From positions 5,187,917 to 5,251,916 of the forward strand of contig NC_026501.1 in the NCBI RefSeq assembly GCF_000182925.2: DNA of 64,000 bases, read 5' to 3'. A program made the position numbers and the translations under genes. The notes beneath the pieces were generated by a model that ran no database searches, was not told the origin of the DNA, and saw only the letters and a program-made list of their open reading frames with translations. Shown here in pieces: positions 33,343 through 46,400 of the stretch. Each line of letters opens with the position of its first letter. Within the stretch, counting starts at the first letter, position 1. The DNA comes from Neurospora crassa OR74A (taxonomy: Eukaryota; Ascomycota; Sordariomycetes; Sordariales; Sordariaceae).

Positions 33343-34775
33343 GGCAGTGGTTGATTCGCAGCAACTGACAAGCTCTAGAGGAGTCTTGGTTCCAAGGTTC
33401 AGTTATTATAAGAAGAAAAGTTCACTTGAGGTGATAAGCATGAAAAGTTGACGTCAAGTTAAAGCCGAAGATTCTAGTATGTTACCCTAACCCTTGGATT
33501 TAGCTGCACTTTTCAGTGAAGCTGAGAGAATCACCACATAGGGCCATCACTCGCGATCAACTCAATCACGGCGCCATGCTCGGGCAATTTGCTGCTGCTG
33601 AGATGTTTAATTGACTGGGGCCATGAGAGAAGTCAAATGGATACGACAGCTTTCCCAAACCTAACCTCCTTAGATAACTCGCCCCCTTCATTCCCTCACT
33701 TGAATGTACATATGTAGGCCGTATGCAGTTTCTCCCAGGGCTCCAATTGTGCAGTGCACCTTCATTAGGGATAGTTGAGTTGACGCGCCTCGTGGAATCA
33801 GAAATCCAGATGGGCCGTGATGTAGAGCGGTGCATAATGCTGTGCTTCACTAACTATCAAACCCCACAAGATTTTTAAAACCTCTCCCCACGCGTAGATC
33901 AAGGTATGCATACATACACTACATCATGGGGTTCCGGTAGGGCTGCGAGTCAGGATTGCCAGGGTCTAAGTGGAAGATGGAGAATGCGGGGGAAGCTAAT
34001 ATGATTGCTGGGAATTGGACGGACCTCGTGTACGGGTTGTCGCTCGCCCAGGTCACCCATTCGTCACCATGGCCCACGATTTGCCTCCCCCCGCTTCCTG
34101 TAGAGCCCAGGACCACAACGGGATGGTTTCGCTACCGATGAACCATCGACGGGACGATGGCGACTGGATCTGACTTATCCGTCCCCAGGGATCCAACCGA
34201 TCGAGTCAACCTTGACTTTCAGCCCCTCCTCCCCCTCTCCTCTCCGACCGTATCGAAGGACACGTTGACCTCTGAACTCAAGGTTGACTTCAAAAAAAAC
34301 ACCCCAGTCGCTATTTGCGGCGCACCTCGACATGATTCTACTCCTCATCTCATTGAACAATTCACTCACAAATGCCGGATGAACGAAACGAGATCGCAAA
34401 AGAAAAAGGTATCGATACTAAGACACAAAATCTTGTCCTCGCTAACATCTAAAACACAAAACGCGCCTGTAAGTAACTCTAAAACCCCTGAGGAAAAGGA
34501 GGCGAGTATGCCGAGATATGATATACACGAGGAGGTAGCTCGAAAGTCTATGCCCTTCCTCATCTAAACCTTCAATACCTTTTTCCAGAATCCTCTTTCT
34601 GCTGCAGGCTTATCATAATTGTTTCCCTTCCATCAAACATCATGGCACGATCGTGATTGTATCGCTGACCCAATAATTCTTTCCAAGAGCCCCCCAAGAC
34701 CAAGTCATGGTATGACTCGATTGCGCGTCTTCCTCTAGTCCGTCATGCTTGTGGCTAGGTCGTGGAAGAATTGAC
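33343..34775. other. Intergenic between ATP11 and CCP1
   Basis: This holds the ATP11 upstream region and the CCP1 3' flank. An open frame at 34157-34567 (+) is Ser/Thr/Lys-rich but matches nothing I recognise, so it is not called. Confidence 0.4.
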
Positions 34776-35908
34776 CTAAGCATTGACGGTCTTGAAGACC
34801 CAGCGCTCGGAGTTCTCGGCGAAAGGAACACCGAGCTCAAAGAGCTTGACAATGACATTGGAGAAGTCCTTGAAGAAGAGCTCGTTGTCGGCGGCGTACT
34901 TCTCCACCCACTGCTTGAACTTCTTGTCCTGGATGAGGGCCATATCGGCGGGGAGCATCATGAGGGACTTGGTCTTCTTGTCCTCATACTGCTTAGGGCC
35001 GTTCCACTTCTTCCACTGCCACTTCTCGTCGAGGAGCAGCTTGTAGTAATCGTTGGTCAAAACGGTAGGGGAGAAAGTCCAGGGACCGTCAAAGCCGGAG
35101 CGGTCAGCGTGGCAGCGGCCGAGAGCGTGAGCACCGGAAAGAGCAACGATCTCCTGATCGTTGAAGCCCATGCGGTAGAAGATGTTGCGGAGATGGTCCT
35201 GGGCCTGGGAGGCATCAGGAAGACGGCCATCGGGAGTGCAACCAGCAGCATCACGGTCCTGGCGACCGGGGCGGTAGGGGATCTGGGGGCCAAGCATCTC
35301 CTGGATGGCGCAAACACCGCCGAGGATCCAGAGATCGGAGTAGGTGATCCAAGGGAACTTGGCTGTTTGGGACGTCAGTATGTTGAAATACCACGATTTA
35401 AGGATGGTAGCAGCTTACCCTTGACAGGCTCGAGGAAGTCACGAGCAGCCTTCAGGCCGGCGTTGGCACCATGGTCAGACTCAGGAGCGAAGCGCATGGT
35501 GGCACCGTTGGAGCCACCAGTGCCGGTCTCCTTGTCATAGGTGCCGCTGGCGTGCCATGCGAGACGGACGAGGACTGGGCCGTAGCTGCCGTCGTCGTAG
35601 TCATCCTTCTCCTCGAGGCGAGAGGCAATCTCGTTGTACACGGCCTGGTAGTCGTCGAACTTGGGAGCGAAAACCTTGGGGGTAGCGGAAGCGCCGTCCT
35701 GGTTGAGATACCACAGACCGCCGGCACCGAGAGCACCGGCACCGATAGCCCAAGCCCAAATGTTGGAGCCACCGGACTTGGCGGGCTCAGAAGAGTAAAG
35801 ACGACGACCACCCTGGCGGAAAGCAGCGCGGGGCGCGGCAGTGAGCGCAGGACGAGTCGAGGTGCGCAGAGCGCGGAGAGTGCGGGTGGCAGTGCGGGAG
35901 GCGGCCAT
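34776..35908 (-). CDS. CCP1: Mitochondrial cytochrome c peroxidase
   Basis: This haem peroxidase of the intermembrane space reduces hydrogen peroxide with electrons from cytochrome c. Exons are 35908-35419 and 35362-34776, giving 358 residues. The N-terminus is an Arg/Ala/Ser-rich presequence followed by a single hydrophobic helix (about 50-68, [20 protein letters not shown]), the bipartite arrangement of yeast Ccp1. The distal site is VRLAWHASG with Arg115, Trp118 and His119. The proximal site is [11 protein letters not shown] with His242. The DGPW tryptophan corresponds to the radical-forming Trp191 of yeast, and the Asp of [10 protein letters not shown] to its Asp235, so the active site is complete. 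The intron splits the codon for Ala in [16 protein letters not shown]. The length matches fungal mitochondrial CCP rather than the ascorbate-peroxidase-like cytosolic forms. Confidence 0.95.
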
Positions 35909-38900
35909 CTATGCGGAGGGAGACCTAGTTAGCATCATCATTGCTCTCGATATTTATCATGGCGAGTCGCATCATGTTGTTGAAGGCGAGAAGAGATCGC
36001 GCATCACTTGGCGTCACCGAAGCTCGACAGAGTCCGAACTAGAATTGACGAGCAGACGGCTGAGAACGGGAACCAGGAGACAAACGTCTTGTGGAGGATA
36101 AATCACTTTGATGCGTACCTTCAAGTTGTTGATTCTCAAGAGTAGCAAGGACGATGAAGAGGAGGAAATAGGGAGAAGGATGAGAGCAGAGCAGCAGCGA
36201 CTGACAACAACGAGGGGAAGAAAAAGAGGGAAAGGAAGGAAGCAAGGACGATATACACAGAGCACTAGTCTACATCTATCAAATCGGAGGATCAGGCAGG
36301 CGGGATCATGGTGCAATTGTATCCTTCGTCCTCTAGCTCGGCTGTTGCCCCGGAAAGACGAGGCCCGGGGCCACCCCGGTGGGGTTGTGGTCTCGACATG
36401 CCGCACGAGTTCCAGCGCAGCAAAACGACTGTGGAATCATATCGAAAAAAAATCAATCGCGTGCGCGTTGAGTGGCCAGTTCGCCCATGTCTCTTCCGGG
36501 GACCCCGTTCAGGCCGTTCCATCCCGTCTAGGCGCGGCTGTAGGCCATTTCTAAGCTACACCACTGTGGTTGCCATAGAATCCTAGGGGGGATTTGAGTC
36601 CCGTAGTGCCCCATTGGACCCCGGGAGGGAAACCCGCCGCAGACCCAACAATGCCGGCTATATCCCGGGGTTTGTCACCAGGTCTGAGCACACTCGAGAC
36701 AACCAGAGGCGCAACTGCTGACTAACTGAAGACACCTAGTGACATCGCAACGAAACAATTGTCAATGGCGTTTTAGAAGAACGTGCTCAAAAGCCAAGAG
36801 ACATTACGGAGCTATATCGGCGTCCGACACCGGTCTCTACAGTCACAGCTTACGTATGACTCTAGTCAACACAGATGGCAACCCTGTGACAGAATTTTGC
36901 CTTCGGACGAACGACGGTACCGTAGTGTAGTTGCGATGACTCTGACAGCAATGATTTATCAACTGGATACTGTGGTACAGATACCGTTAGTACCATGGCC
37001 AAAAATGGCGGACATTTTGCACCTGGCACATGTCGAAATCCAGCCGCGACCCCGGGCTGCCTCATAATCGGCTCCTCTTCCGGTTCGGTTGTCCTACACT
37101 AAAACAAAACCCGGGCCCTCCACAACCTCGCAGTCTCATTGTCCGCTGTAAAATGGGGTATCGGGGGCGCGATCAGTGCTTCTAGAAAAGCAAATCAGTA
37201 CACTACAGTACGGTGATTACCTCTGCTTGTACAAGCACCATATATGCAACCTCATTACCTATGAATGCAATGAATTCTCGTGCCCAGGTTGTTTTGGAAG
37301 CTGTCCAGCCGGTCCGCAATACAAACATACAGCTAACAGTGGCCTGACAGAGAGTGTTCTGACCCCCATGTCACTCCTTATCAAAGCTGTCACTGGCTGT
37401 CAGACTCCCTTATCGACTGCGTGGTAAAGAGCGGAGTCTCTTCCCCCTCCCCCCACCTCAAATTGCAAAACTACCACGTACAAAATAGTGCAGGTCAAAT
37501 GGCCTGGCGGGATTGCATAAACAGGGATATCACGATAGCGCGGAGATGTTTGGGTAACGATTCTCGAGTCCCGCCATGTTTTGACAACGGCTCGCACGGA
37601 TACACGTGGCAAACCAATTTGGTGTTGTCAAGTCTCCAATTCTCCAGATCGTCTGAATCACCGCACATTGTCCGAGCATTCCCGAACCCAGATGCTTACC
37701 TAGTGCAGAAAGAAGTGAACCTGAAGCAGGGGCATGCGGCGAGGGTCCTCATGTCTGAGAATGCCGAACACGCGGTGGAGCGTGGAGGTTACTAGTGTAG
37801 TGTATATCGTCCAGTCACCAGTGGCTTGCGCAGGTTCGCAAGATCTTTTGTTTGTGAGCCTGCAAAAGCGATTTTACCTAACCCCTTGTGAAGCAGGCAG
37901 GTCCTTTTGTAGTGTAGTCATATCCGATGCCGTCTAAATTCAACGTCAAGCGATGATAACTTGTACAAGATGGTTGGTCTTTGAATGAGACTCCATATAT
38001 GTCTTATACGCTACAGATACTTTACCCATCGCTGATCCTCCGCGATTTGTTCTTACTTTTGCTGCTGTTCTTGCGTCGATACCCGTTTGCCCATGGAATT
38101 GCAGTGTCACTGGAGGCTCGAACCGTGAACTCACAGGCACGGAGTGGCGGGTGGCGGCGAGTTCCTGTGGACTCCCCTGCCGATTACGGAACCTTCTCAG
38201 CCCCTCGTCCACAGCTTCGGACAGCGCTTCCCTTGTCCGTTGTGCAATAATTGTAGTGTGGTAGCCTTGTGATCCTCAACCTACCTCTTGACCACACTAC
38301 ACTACTTTCGGATCATCAGACGTTTGCCACTAGCCTGTATTATGCCTGTTTGACACATGGCCGAGCAGACATAGCCTTTGTTCTGTGCACGAAATGGCCG
38401 CCGATTGTCATGTACAACGATGATCAGATTACTACGGTCCTCTATCTAACGCAAGATCCATTTTGTTCGCTATTATTATAGAAATACAAACAACCTCCCC
38501 CGTTGTTTTATGTTCTTTTCCTGGGGTCCTGATCTCCCATTGTTTGTTCACGTTTTGTTACCGGCCGCAAATTTCTTGAAATCCCATACGATTATTGCTT
38601 TCACGATGCCAGATTGCCAACCTGGAACGGGTCAATATACGATGCCGGTTTGCTAGACTGGAAGAGGTCGACAAAAGATGCCAGCTTGCCTTCACTGGAA
38701 CGTGTCGATAGGCTGAACGTTCGGAAATTAGTCAACCTTGCTGGGACCTAGATCGGCCTCTTCTGCTTCGCATTGGTTTTTGGGCAAGTCTAAAAAGTCA
38801 AAGGCTACATGACGCATACGGGGAAGGAAGGGGGGATGCCGATTACTCTTTTCGTTCAGTTTATCGATATCCGTAGTTCAGCGGAGATGCCGTGGGCGGC

Positions 38901-38937
38901 AGACCTAGCCATAATATCAAGGAGTAGCGCCGTGTGC
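35909..38937. other. Intergenic region of about 3 kb upstream of CCP1
   Basis: No gene is supported. The first 400 bp are the likely CCP1 promoter. The rest holds short frames of random character (including a Cys-rich one at about 37176-37427 without an ATG). Three tandem 36-bp units lie at 38603-38710. Confidence 0.45.
38603..38710. repeat. Degenerate tandem repeat, three units of 36 bp
   Basis: Units start at 38603, 38639 and 38675 and share the skeleton A-x-GATGCC-x6-TGC-x7-CTGGAA-x4-GTC. They are clearly related but diverged, and lie 230 bp beyond the PRP39 stop codon. Confidence 0.8.
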
Positions 38938-39166
38938 TTAATTAAAGCTAGCCGGTCCTTGAGCGTTCGGATCGGGGTCCATATGGAGCTGGTAAAAGCT
39001 GTAAAATCTGGCCTCGGCCTTCTGGCGAGTGGGTTCGTCGAGTTCGCCCATAACACCGTTCTCCTTACCACCGAGCTTGGCTTTAGTAATGACCGAGATC
39101 GACTGAGGTCTAAGATTCAAAGTTAGCATAATTCCACTGGTGTCAAGCAGAGTTTTGGGGGGGGAT

Positions 39167-39198
<32 letters not shown>

Positions 39199-41332
39199 AA
39201 TCAGGACGTACCCATACAGTTCCCGGTCGAGGGCCAGAAATTCTTTCATGGCCTTCTTACCGCCACGGTCCTGCAAATAGTTCAGGTACACCTGACACAA
39301 CTCTTGCTTGACAGCTGGGGACAGGCGACTTTTGCTGCGTATCATTTGAATGATGTCCTTGATCCTCGCACCATGCTGTTCCTCAAGCTCAGCATTGGTG
39401 GGCTGGCCCAGCTCAAACTCCAGCCACTTTTGCCAGAAGTGGCGGCTGTCCGAATACCACTGGACGTTCTTGGAGAAACAAGCGCGAGCTTCCTCGCTCG
39501 ATCCCTTGACCTTCCACAAAAGATAAGCCCACTCGGTAACTAAAGCGGCCTTGGTAAAGATGTCCACTGTCGGGGAGTCAATCTGCGCCTTGTATATATC
39601 AATGGCGGCGTCCAGACCACTCTGGCGGCGCTGCAGGTTGGCCCACGAGACAATGGCCTCGACGCAATCGGGTAGCTTGTTAAGGATGGCCGCGTGGATG
39701 TCGCGGGCAACATCGATACGTCCGGACATCTCCTCGAAGTAGGCATACTGGAGCCGAATTCCCGGCCGACTAACCGGGACATACAGAGTCGTTGCGCGGA
39801 GGTAGATGTTGCGTACTTCCTCCTCCTTGCCTTCTTGTGCCGACATCCACCGAGCGTAGCGGAACCAAAACTCGTCGTAAAGAGCACAGGTGACCAAGCA
39901 CCTCTCGTATAAGAAAACAATTCTGCCGAAATTGCCCTCAGATTCCTCGAAATCGAGATACTTGCGCCAGTTGGCCAGCTGCGCATGCTCAAGCTCCGTA
40001 ATGTGGAAATAAGGTCGTTTGATCTCTGATTCAAAGGTCCAGCGCTTTGTGGTCTCGGCCTGTGTCTGCTGGAAAACCGTGTATAGCTGCGCATCGATCT
40101 TGGCCCGGATGTCACGCTCGATCTCGGGCTCACTCTTTTGGATCCCGTAGGGGGCATTCTCGGCTTCGACTTCCGCCCGGTAGCGGGCCAACGCATCGGC
40201 AGAAACTAACTCCAAAAGTGGACGTGTCTGAGCGAGGGTCCTGAGCCGCTCGAAGTAGCGCGCATATTGGTGCATCGGAATCCGAATGACCCGGTTCAGT
40301 ATCGCGACGATCTTATCTTGTGCCTCTTGTCTCTCTTCGTACTCGAGGTACTTGTCCCAGAAGGGGTGGGCGAGGAAGTCTAGGCCGACATGGGTAGCGC
40401 CGCGCTCGAAAAGCCTAAAGAAATGTCAATAAGTGCTACATGACTGAGGATGGGAGTGAGGGGCGGGAAGGGAAGGGAAGTACAAGAGGGGAAACTCGGT
40501 GTAAACGAAGCATCCATCCAAGGTGACCAAACTGTATCTCAGTGGCATACGCGAGCGGGGAACGGGTAATGAGGCAAGACGCGAACGAAGAATATCTGCC
40601 ATGAAGAGCAGAGCCTGGTATGAATTGTGAGAGAACTGTTCCAGCATAGAATGGCTGCCTTGTGGTTGCTCTCACCGTGTTCGTACGGTCACGAATTCGT
40701 ACTTGTCCCTCTCGAGTCGGCAAAGAGCCGCGCACGGCTTTGCAGTTTGCTGCGGGTAAGGTGGTCTTGAGGGGGGTGGGGACGGAAAGGATTTGAAAAC
40801 TTACTCTCTCACGAGATGGGGTGTATGAGTAGTTTCCATCTTAAAGGAGCAATACTCTGTCCACAGGTCGACCGAATTGGTGATGCTAGCGCATCCTCGC
40901 TCATACACCTAGACATACCCATTAGAACCAGACCCATCAGCGAGAAGAGGGGCGGCTTGGGTTCGTACCATTTCGGCCGACTCGGGACCCGAGATGTTAA
41001 ATTCGAGATCCGCATACTTTTTCCAGTAGCCAAACAGCAAGGGAAACTTGAGGAGGAATCGATCGTATGTGGCGCGGAGGGTAGCCAGAGCCTGCGGGCT
41101 CGAGTTCCTGTTGAGACCGCCTTCAAGCCCTTCGCAGGCGCGTACCAGTTTCTCCCAGTTCTCGAAGTTGTCGGTATCGGCATCCTGGATACGATTGAGA
41201 TGGGCTCTGGTTAGCGAGTGAATATGATGCCCACAGCAGCGCCTATCTGCACCGACTTACCACCTCGGCGTTAAGCCTCTTGATTTCGGCGTTCTCTTCA
41301 TCAGAGCCACCATAGTTGCTGAAGTCGCCCAT
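38938..41332 (-). CDS. PRP39: Pre-mRNA splicing factor Prp39 (U1 snRNP)
   Basis: This HAT-repeat protein belongs to the U1 snRNP and helps select 5' splice sites. Exons are 41332-41261, 41184-40969, 40908-40805, 40414-39212 and 39109-38938, giving 588 residues. Exon 2 contains DNFENWEKLVRACE and LNRNSSPQALATLRATYDRF; exon 3 continues YERGCASITNSVDLWTEYC. Exon 4 holds the remaining HAT units: FERGATHVGLDFLAHPFWDK, RVIRIPMHQYARYFERL, NWRKYLDFEESEGN and HFWQKWLEFELGQP. The first intron acceptor was placed at 41185 because it restores the frame into DADTDNFENW; an earlier CAG does not. Intron 3 is long (390 nt). Intron 4 (39211-39110, 102 nt) carries a G31 tract and has no in-frame stop, so it can be mistaken for coding sequence rich in proline. 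The stop is TAA at 38940-38938. Confidence 0.9.
39157..39197. repeat. G-tract (G8, AT, G31) within PRP39 intron 4
   Basis: The plus strand shows 8 G, AT, then 31 uninterrupted G. The transcribed RNA is therefore C-rich between the donor and branch region of the last PRP39 intron. The exact length is likely to be unreliable in assemblies. Confidence 0.95.
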
Positions 41333-43475
41333 TGTGGTCGATGATGCACGGCTGACGAGCGAGGCTGCTTCGTATGTTCCCGGATGTAAAACTTGCTGTT
41401 GGCTGAGGGTTTACGACTATACTGGATATCGGTTGCGTTGCAGGTGGTGCAATTGCAATGGCGTATGAGTTTGTGACGATGGAGATGACGAGTGTTCGGG
41501 TTCCCTTCTGTGATAGAATACTAGTACAGTCCTGTGCATCCAAAAACTGGTTGCGAAATAGTGATGTTGACCGACGGTGAGCAAAAAAACGTGGAGACAA
41601 CTGAAGAGACAGGGAAGTGGACATGGAAGGCAGGAGCGGCGCGCGGGTCGACCTCCAAAGGAAGGCAAACCTCAAGCGGCGGCAGGGCCATGCGACTGAC
41701 GGAAAGCTGAGTGAGCTTGGCTGGGCGAGCTGGCAGGCTGGCAGGCCAGTAAAGCTGTCTACACCGCCCGCAACCCTGTCGGCCCGCAAGGCACTGACCC
41801 ACTCGAAATGCAGCGAGCCTCCACCGTGGCCTCTGTTCAGCCAATCATACCTACCTGTGACCTATGCGGAACGATGGGGAGCTGGGCGCGATAAGATAAG
41901 ATTGTGAGACAGCCGACCGAAGAATAAAATCGACAAAGTTTTGCAAACGTCTAAATTTCTTCTTCTTTTCCTTTTTTCTATATGGCTAGTGATGATGACA
42001 AAACATAAAATTATGATAGGAAGAGGATGAATTCTCCCACAGAGGAGAGCATGATCTCACCATACGTTAATCTGAAGCCATCAACTGCACAAGCTTTCTT
42101 TGGGCCTTGCATGCTACTGTTTTTTGTTATCTTCTCGTACTCCTCGTTTTAAGGTTGCTTATTCACCTCCAGCATCTTGCTAGCTGGCAACCACATCTTC
42201 TTTCCGTGTATCAGAGTGGTTTGTGGCCGCATTTTGTGAATCTACAACTCTCCGAGACCTTCAGAGAATTCCCAACTGTCTTCAAGAACCACATGAAGTC
42301 GTCACTTGCTGCAAACTCAAAACTTGCTATGTACAGGACATCTGTCAGCAAGCGTACTCATTGGGAAGAGTTGAACACGTTGATGGTATCCGAGTATACC
42401 TGATGTCGTTGAGACGCATTGTATTTGACCTCGACCTTCAGGTTCGCAATAGTATAAGTTCTGTTGTCTTTCCATGCTCCCCTCCGTCAGTATGCATTGC
42501 CAAAACTAAAGTCGGGGGCAAGGGTGCTTCTCCGCTCCTCGTAACATTGGGCCTTTACGCCTGTGGGTGTATGCGTCTGATTGTTCGAAAGCATTCAACG
42601 ATGAAGGCGCGCACCACAAACTCCCGTGCCTTGAGGTTCTTAGAGGTAGCTTCCTTGGTTGGGCCCCGCTCCAGGTATGTAGCAGGTACCTCTATGTAGT
42701 GAGGTGATTGCGGCTCCTTGCCTGCGGCAGGGCTGACAGCCTGACGGGCCAGGGCATCGAGGTAACGTAGTGGGAAGTGGAAGCTTTTTCGGCCCAGCAG
42801 TAGCGGAAAGTGGAGGCAGCTGAAAAGCAATGCTCGGGGGGGCAAGGGGTGCCCCCAAGACCGACACCTTGCCGCCGTCATCTGGCTGCTCTCCATCGTG
42901 TAGTTCATCCCGGAAGTCCCATCTGAGCGGCGGCGGTACCTTTCCACATCCGTTCTTGAAGACCAATCTTGCTGTCGTGCATACTTACGTCGATATCTAA
43001 GTTTCAAACCTCATCCAATACCTCTATCGCCTCTGTTTGTACGCCTCGGCATTCAGTAACACTGGCGGTTTCAAGTCGATAGCCACTCGCCTATACTATA
43101 TCCTACCCACGAAAGCTATCGTCCTGCGACAACCTATCGCCAAAGCTGCTTGAGCTTTTCAGGCCGCACGTCTTGCCGGTATCTCATGCTGCTCCATTAC
43201 TTGCTCTCAACATAGCAAGGTCGCTTGGGCCTACCGTTTTGCTTTCCGCTTACTCGCTCGAGCCTGATTAGAGTCGTCGACGTTGACCTCTACTATTCGA
43301 GAACAGGCCCCAGGAGCGCCGTACCAACTCAAACCTTTGCTGCCAGGTAGCCTCCACCCCGGAAGCGTCCACGAACCCACGAAACCCATTTTGTGAAGGG
43401 TCTCGACATGGGAGCTCTAGCATACGCCAAACCTCCGCCATAATCAATTTGTATTCGAAGCAACTGCTACCGAAA
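41333..43475. other. Divergent upstream region of PRP39 and the Sac/5-phosphatase gene
   Basis: A 2.1-kb region between two start codons. Overlapping frames at 42223-42699 (+) and 42555-43007 (-) have no recognisable domain. No gene is supported. Confidence 0.45.
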
Positions 43476-46400
43476 ATGGACTACAACAGTTCTACATCGT
43501 CTGCTCTTTGGGCGGGCCAATCACCGTCTCTCGACAAGTCGAGCCAAATCCTCATCCGCGAATACCCTCACCGCGCGATCGCAATTGCCTCGGAATCCCA
43601 CGCTCTCATTCTTCGACATAGTCAGAGCACAAGCCAAGCCATTGCCAATGGCTCTCTCGCCTCCGTTGCCTCCGCTCGCCCACGATCCGGCAGTTTCGAC
43701 AACATGCCTTCCAAGTGTATGGTGGAATTCACACCGCGGACGGACAAGCTATTACTCGACTACCGTCCCTTGACATCACGGCCTATCTATGGGACACTGG
43801 GAATGATCTCAATCGGGCCGGACGTGTTCATCTGTGTCATCACCCAAGCCTCAAGGGTCGCTACTCTTCGTCCAGGAGAGACGGTGGAAAAGATAGAGAG
43901 TGTGCAGTTCTTCTGTCTGAACTCAGCAGCTTACGATGATGTTTTCATGCTAGACGTTCACGACGAATTGGATGCTGCCTCAGTATACGGCCAACCGCTG
44001 GGCCGGAGGGACCCAATGGAGCATCCATGTGTCGAGTTGCAGAAGCTTCTCAGTAACGGGACATTCTACTACAGCACAGACTTCGACATTACCAACCGTA
44101 TGCAGGACAGACCAGCCGATGCCGTAACGTTTGATATCGACAATTTCGACGAGTCGTTTCTGTGGAACTCATACATGATCCGTCCGCTTGTGGAATTCCG
44201 CTCCAAGCTGCAGGAACAGGAACGAGATGCGTTGGATGCCTCGCGGATCCTGACGTCCGCGATTCGAGGCTTTTGTAGAACATGGGCCATCCCTCAGGCC
44301 TCAGCTCCTTTGAGGGCTGCCAAGACCGGTCTTCCTTCATACTTGACCATCATCTCGCGTCTGTCCTGTAAAAGGGCAGGCACAAGATTTAACTCACGGG
44401 GCATTGATGACGATGGAAATGTTGCAAATTTTGTGGAAACTGAGACGACGTACTGGAGCCCTTCAGGCGTTGTGTTCTCATATGCTCAAGTACGCGGCTC
44501 GGTTCCAGTCTTTTGGGAACAGCAAGCCGGGCTGCTCCCAAACCAGCAGAAGATTACCATCACACGATCACCGGACGGAACGCAACCGGCATTCAACAAA
44601 CACTTCTCTGATCTGGAACAGGCATATGGTGCTGTCCATGTGATAAACCTACTCAGCGTGTCGAAGCCAGGAGAGTACGAACTGACGTCGTTGTACCGTA
44701 CCGGTATTCGGAACTGCCCCCTCAGCCGGCCAGAGGAGGGACAGTCACGCGATCATGCTCTCCTTAGAGCGACCGAGTACGACTTCCATGCTGAGACAAA
44801 GGGACCCCAAGGCTATGAGGCAGCAAATGAGATCAGGCGTTATCTGGAGGGCTCAGCCGACGGCTTCGCATATTACCTGGCCCACGAGGCGGATGACGGC
44901 GAAGAGAGGGCGGGCTCCGATGAACGTACATCTTCGCCTGGCCAATGCCGCTATGTGGTTGTGCTACAACAAGAAGGTGTTTTCAGAACAAACTGTCTGG
45001 ATTGTCTCGACAGAACGAACCTTATTCAGACGATAGTATCACAAATGGCGGTAGAGACTTTCTTAGGCCATCAAGGCGAGGGTGCTGCGTCGGACTTTTG
45101 GTCACGCCATGCCAATCTGTGGGCTGATAACGGTGATGCTCTGTCCCGTATATATGCCGGCACCGGTGCTTTGAAGAGTTCCTTCACTCGGTCAGGCAAA
45201 ATGTCTCTTGCCGGAGCTATCGCCGACGTCCGCAAGTCGGCTACCCGACTATATGTGAATAACTTCACGGACAAACAACGACAGATGACCATTGATACAC
45301 TTCTTGGCAGAATGATTGGTCAGGGGCCAGTTCATCTATATGACCCTATCAGTGATTATGTGTCTATGGAACTACAGCGGCGAAGCAACGAGTTCTCTAC
45401 AAATGAAAAGATTCGGATGTAAGTTGGACCTATGTCGATTTGGTGTCGCACGATGCTGATGTAGACAGTTTAATCGGAACTTTCAACCTGAACGGCAAGA
45501 CCGACGGTATCGACGAAGACTTGTCGTCTTGGCTTTGTCCCTCCGAACTGGGCAATGCTCAACCCGAAATTGTTGCGATCGGGTTCCAAGAAATCGTCGA
45601 ACTTAATCCGCAGCAGATTATGAACAGTGATCCAACCAGAAAGCAGTTGTGGGAACGTGCGATAAAGGCTACTCTGGATCGACACTACAACAGAGCTGAT
45701 GATGAGAAATACGTGTTGTTGAGAAGTGGCCAGCTCGTGGGTGCCGCATTGTGCATCTTCGTTAAGGCCTCTGCTCTCCAAAACATCAAAAATGTCGAAG
45801 GCAGTGTCAAAAAGACAGGGCTCTCGGGCATGGCCGGAAACAAAGGAGCTGTTGCGATCAGGCTTGATTATGCAAACACACCGATATGCTTCGTGACAGC
45901 CCATCTTGCTGCTGGTTTTACCAACTACGAGGAGCGCAATAGAGATTATACCACCATCAATCACGGCCTCCGATTCCAAAGAAATAGAGGGATTGACGAT
46001 CATGGTAAGCTGACCACCCACGCAAACTGGCGGGCATGACTGATACCTGTAGAATCTGTCATATGGTTTGGGGACTTCAACTATCGCATTGGACTGAACC
46101 TCGAAACCGCCAAGGACCTGGTCAGGAAAGGAGCTCTTGAGGAACTATATGCGAACGACCAGGTGGGTCACCCAATCGCTGCGCCTTTGAGAAGTTAAGC
46201 TGACCTCTTGCAGTTAAACCTACAAATGGTGGCCGGGCTTGCGTTCCACTACTATTCTGAGGCACGTATTACGTTTAACCCCACGTATAAATATGACATT
46301 GGTACCGACACCTTTGATACATCGTAAGTCCAACTGTTTGAGATTCGCAACGACCATGGCTTCTAAGAATCTACACAGGGAGAAAGCTCGTATACCGGCG

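Noticed and set aside
34157-34567. Plus-strand frame of 136 codons between ATP11 and CCP1
   Set aside because: Low-complexity Ser/Thr/Lys sequence with no domain; not enough to call a gene.
34749-35540. Plus-strand open frame antisense to CCP1 (263 codons)
   Set aside because: Antisense shadow of a conserved peroxidase with no recognisable motif; its frame crosses the CCP1 intron without signals.
37176-37427. Short frame with CNEFSCPGCFGSCPAG
   Set aside because: The cysteine cluster looks like a small metal-binding knot, but there is no ATG, signal peptide or splice context, and the surrounding frame is random.
39110-39211. Proline-run segment considered as part of the Prp39 protein
   Set aside because: Donor GTACGT, branch and TTAG acceptor bracket it, and removal joins YG to PQSISV. 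The homopolymer is implausible in a conserved HAT protein.
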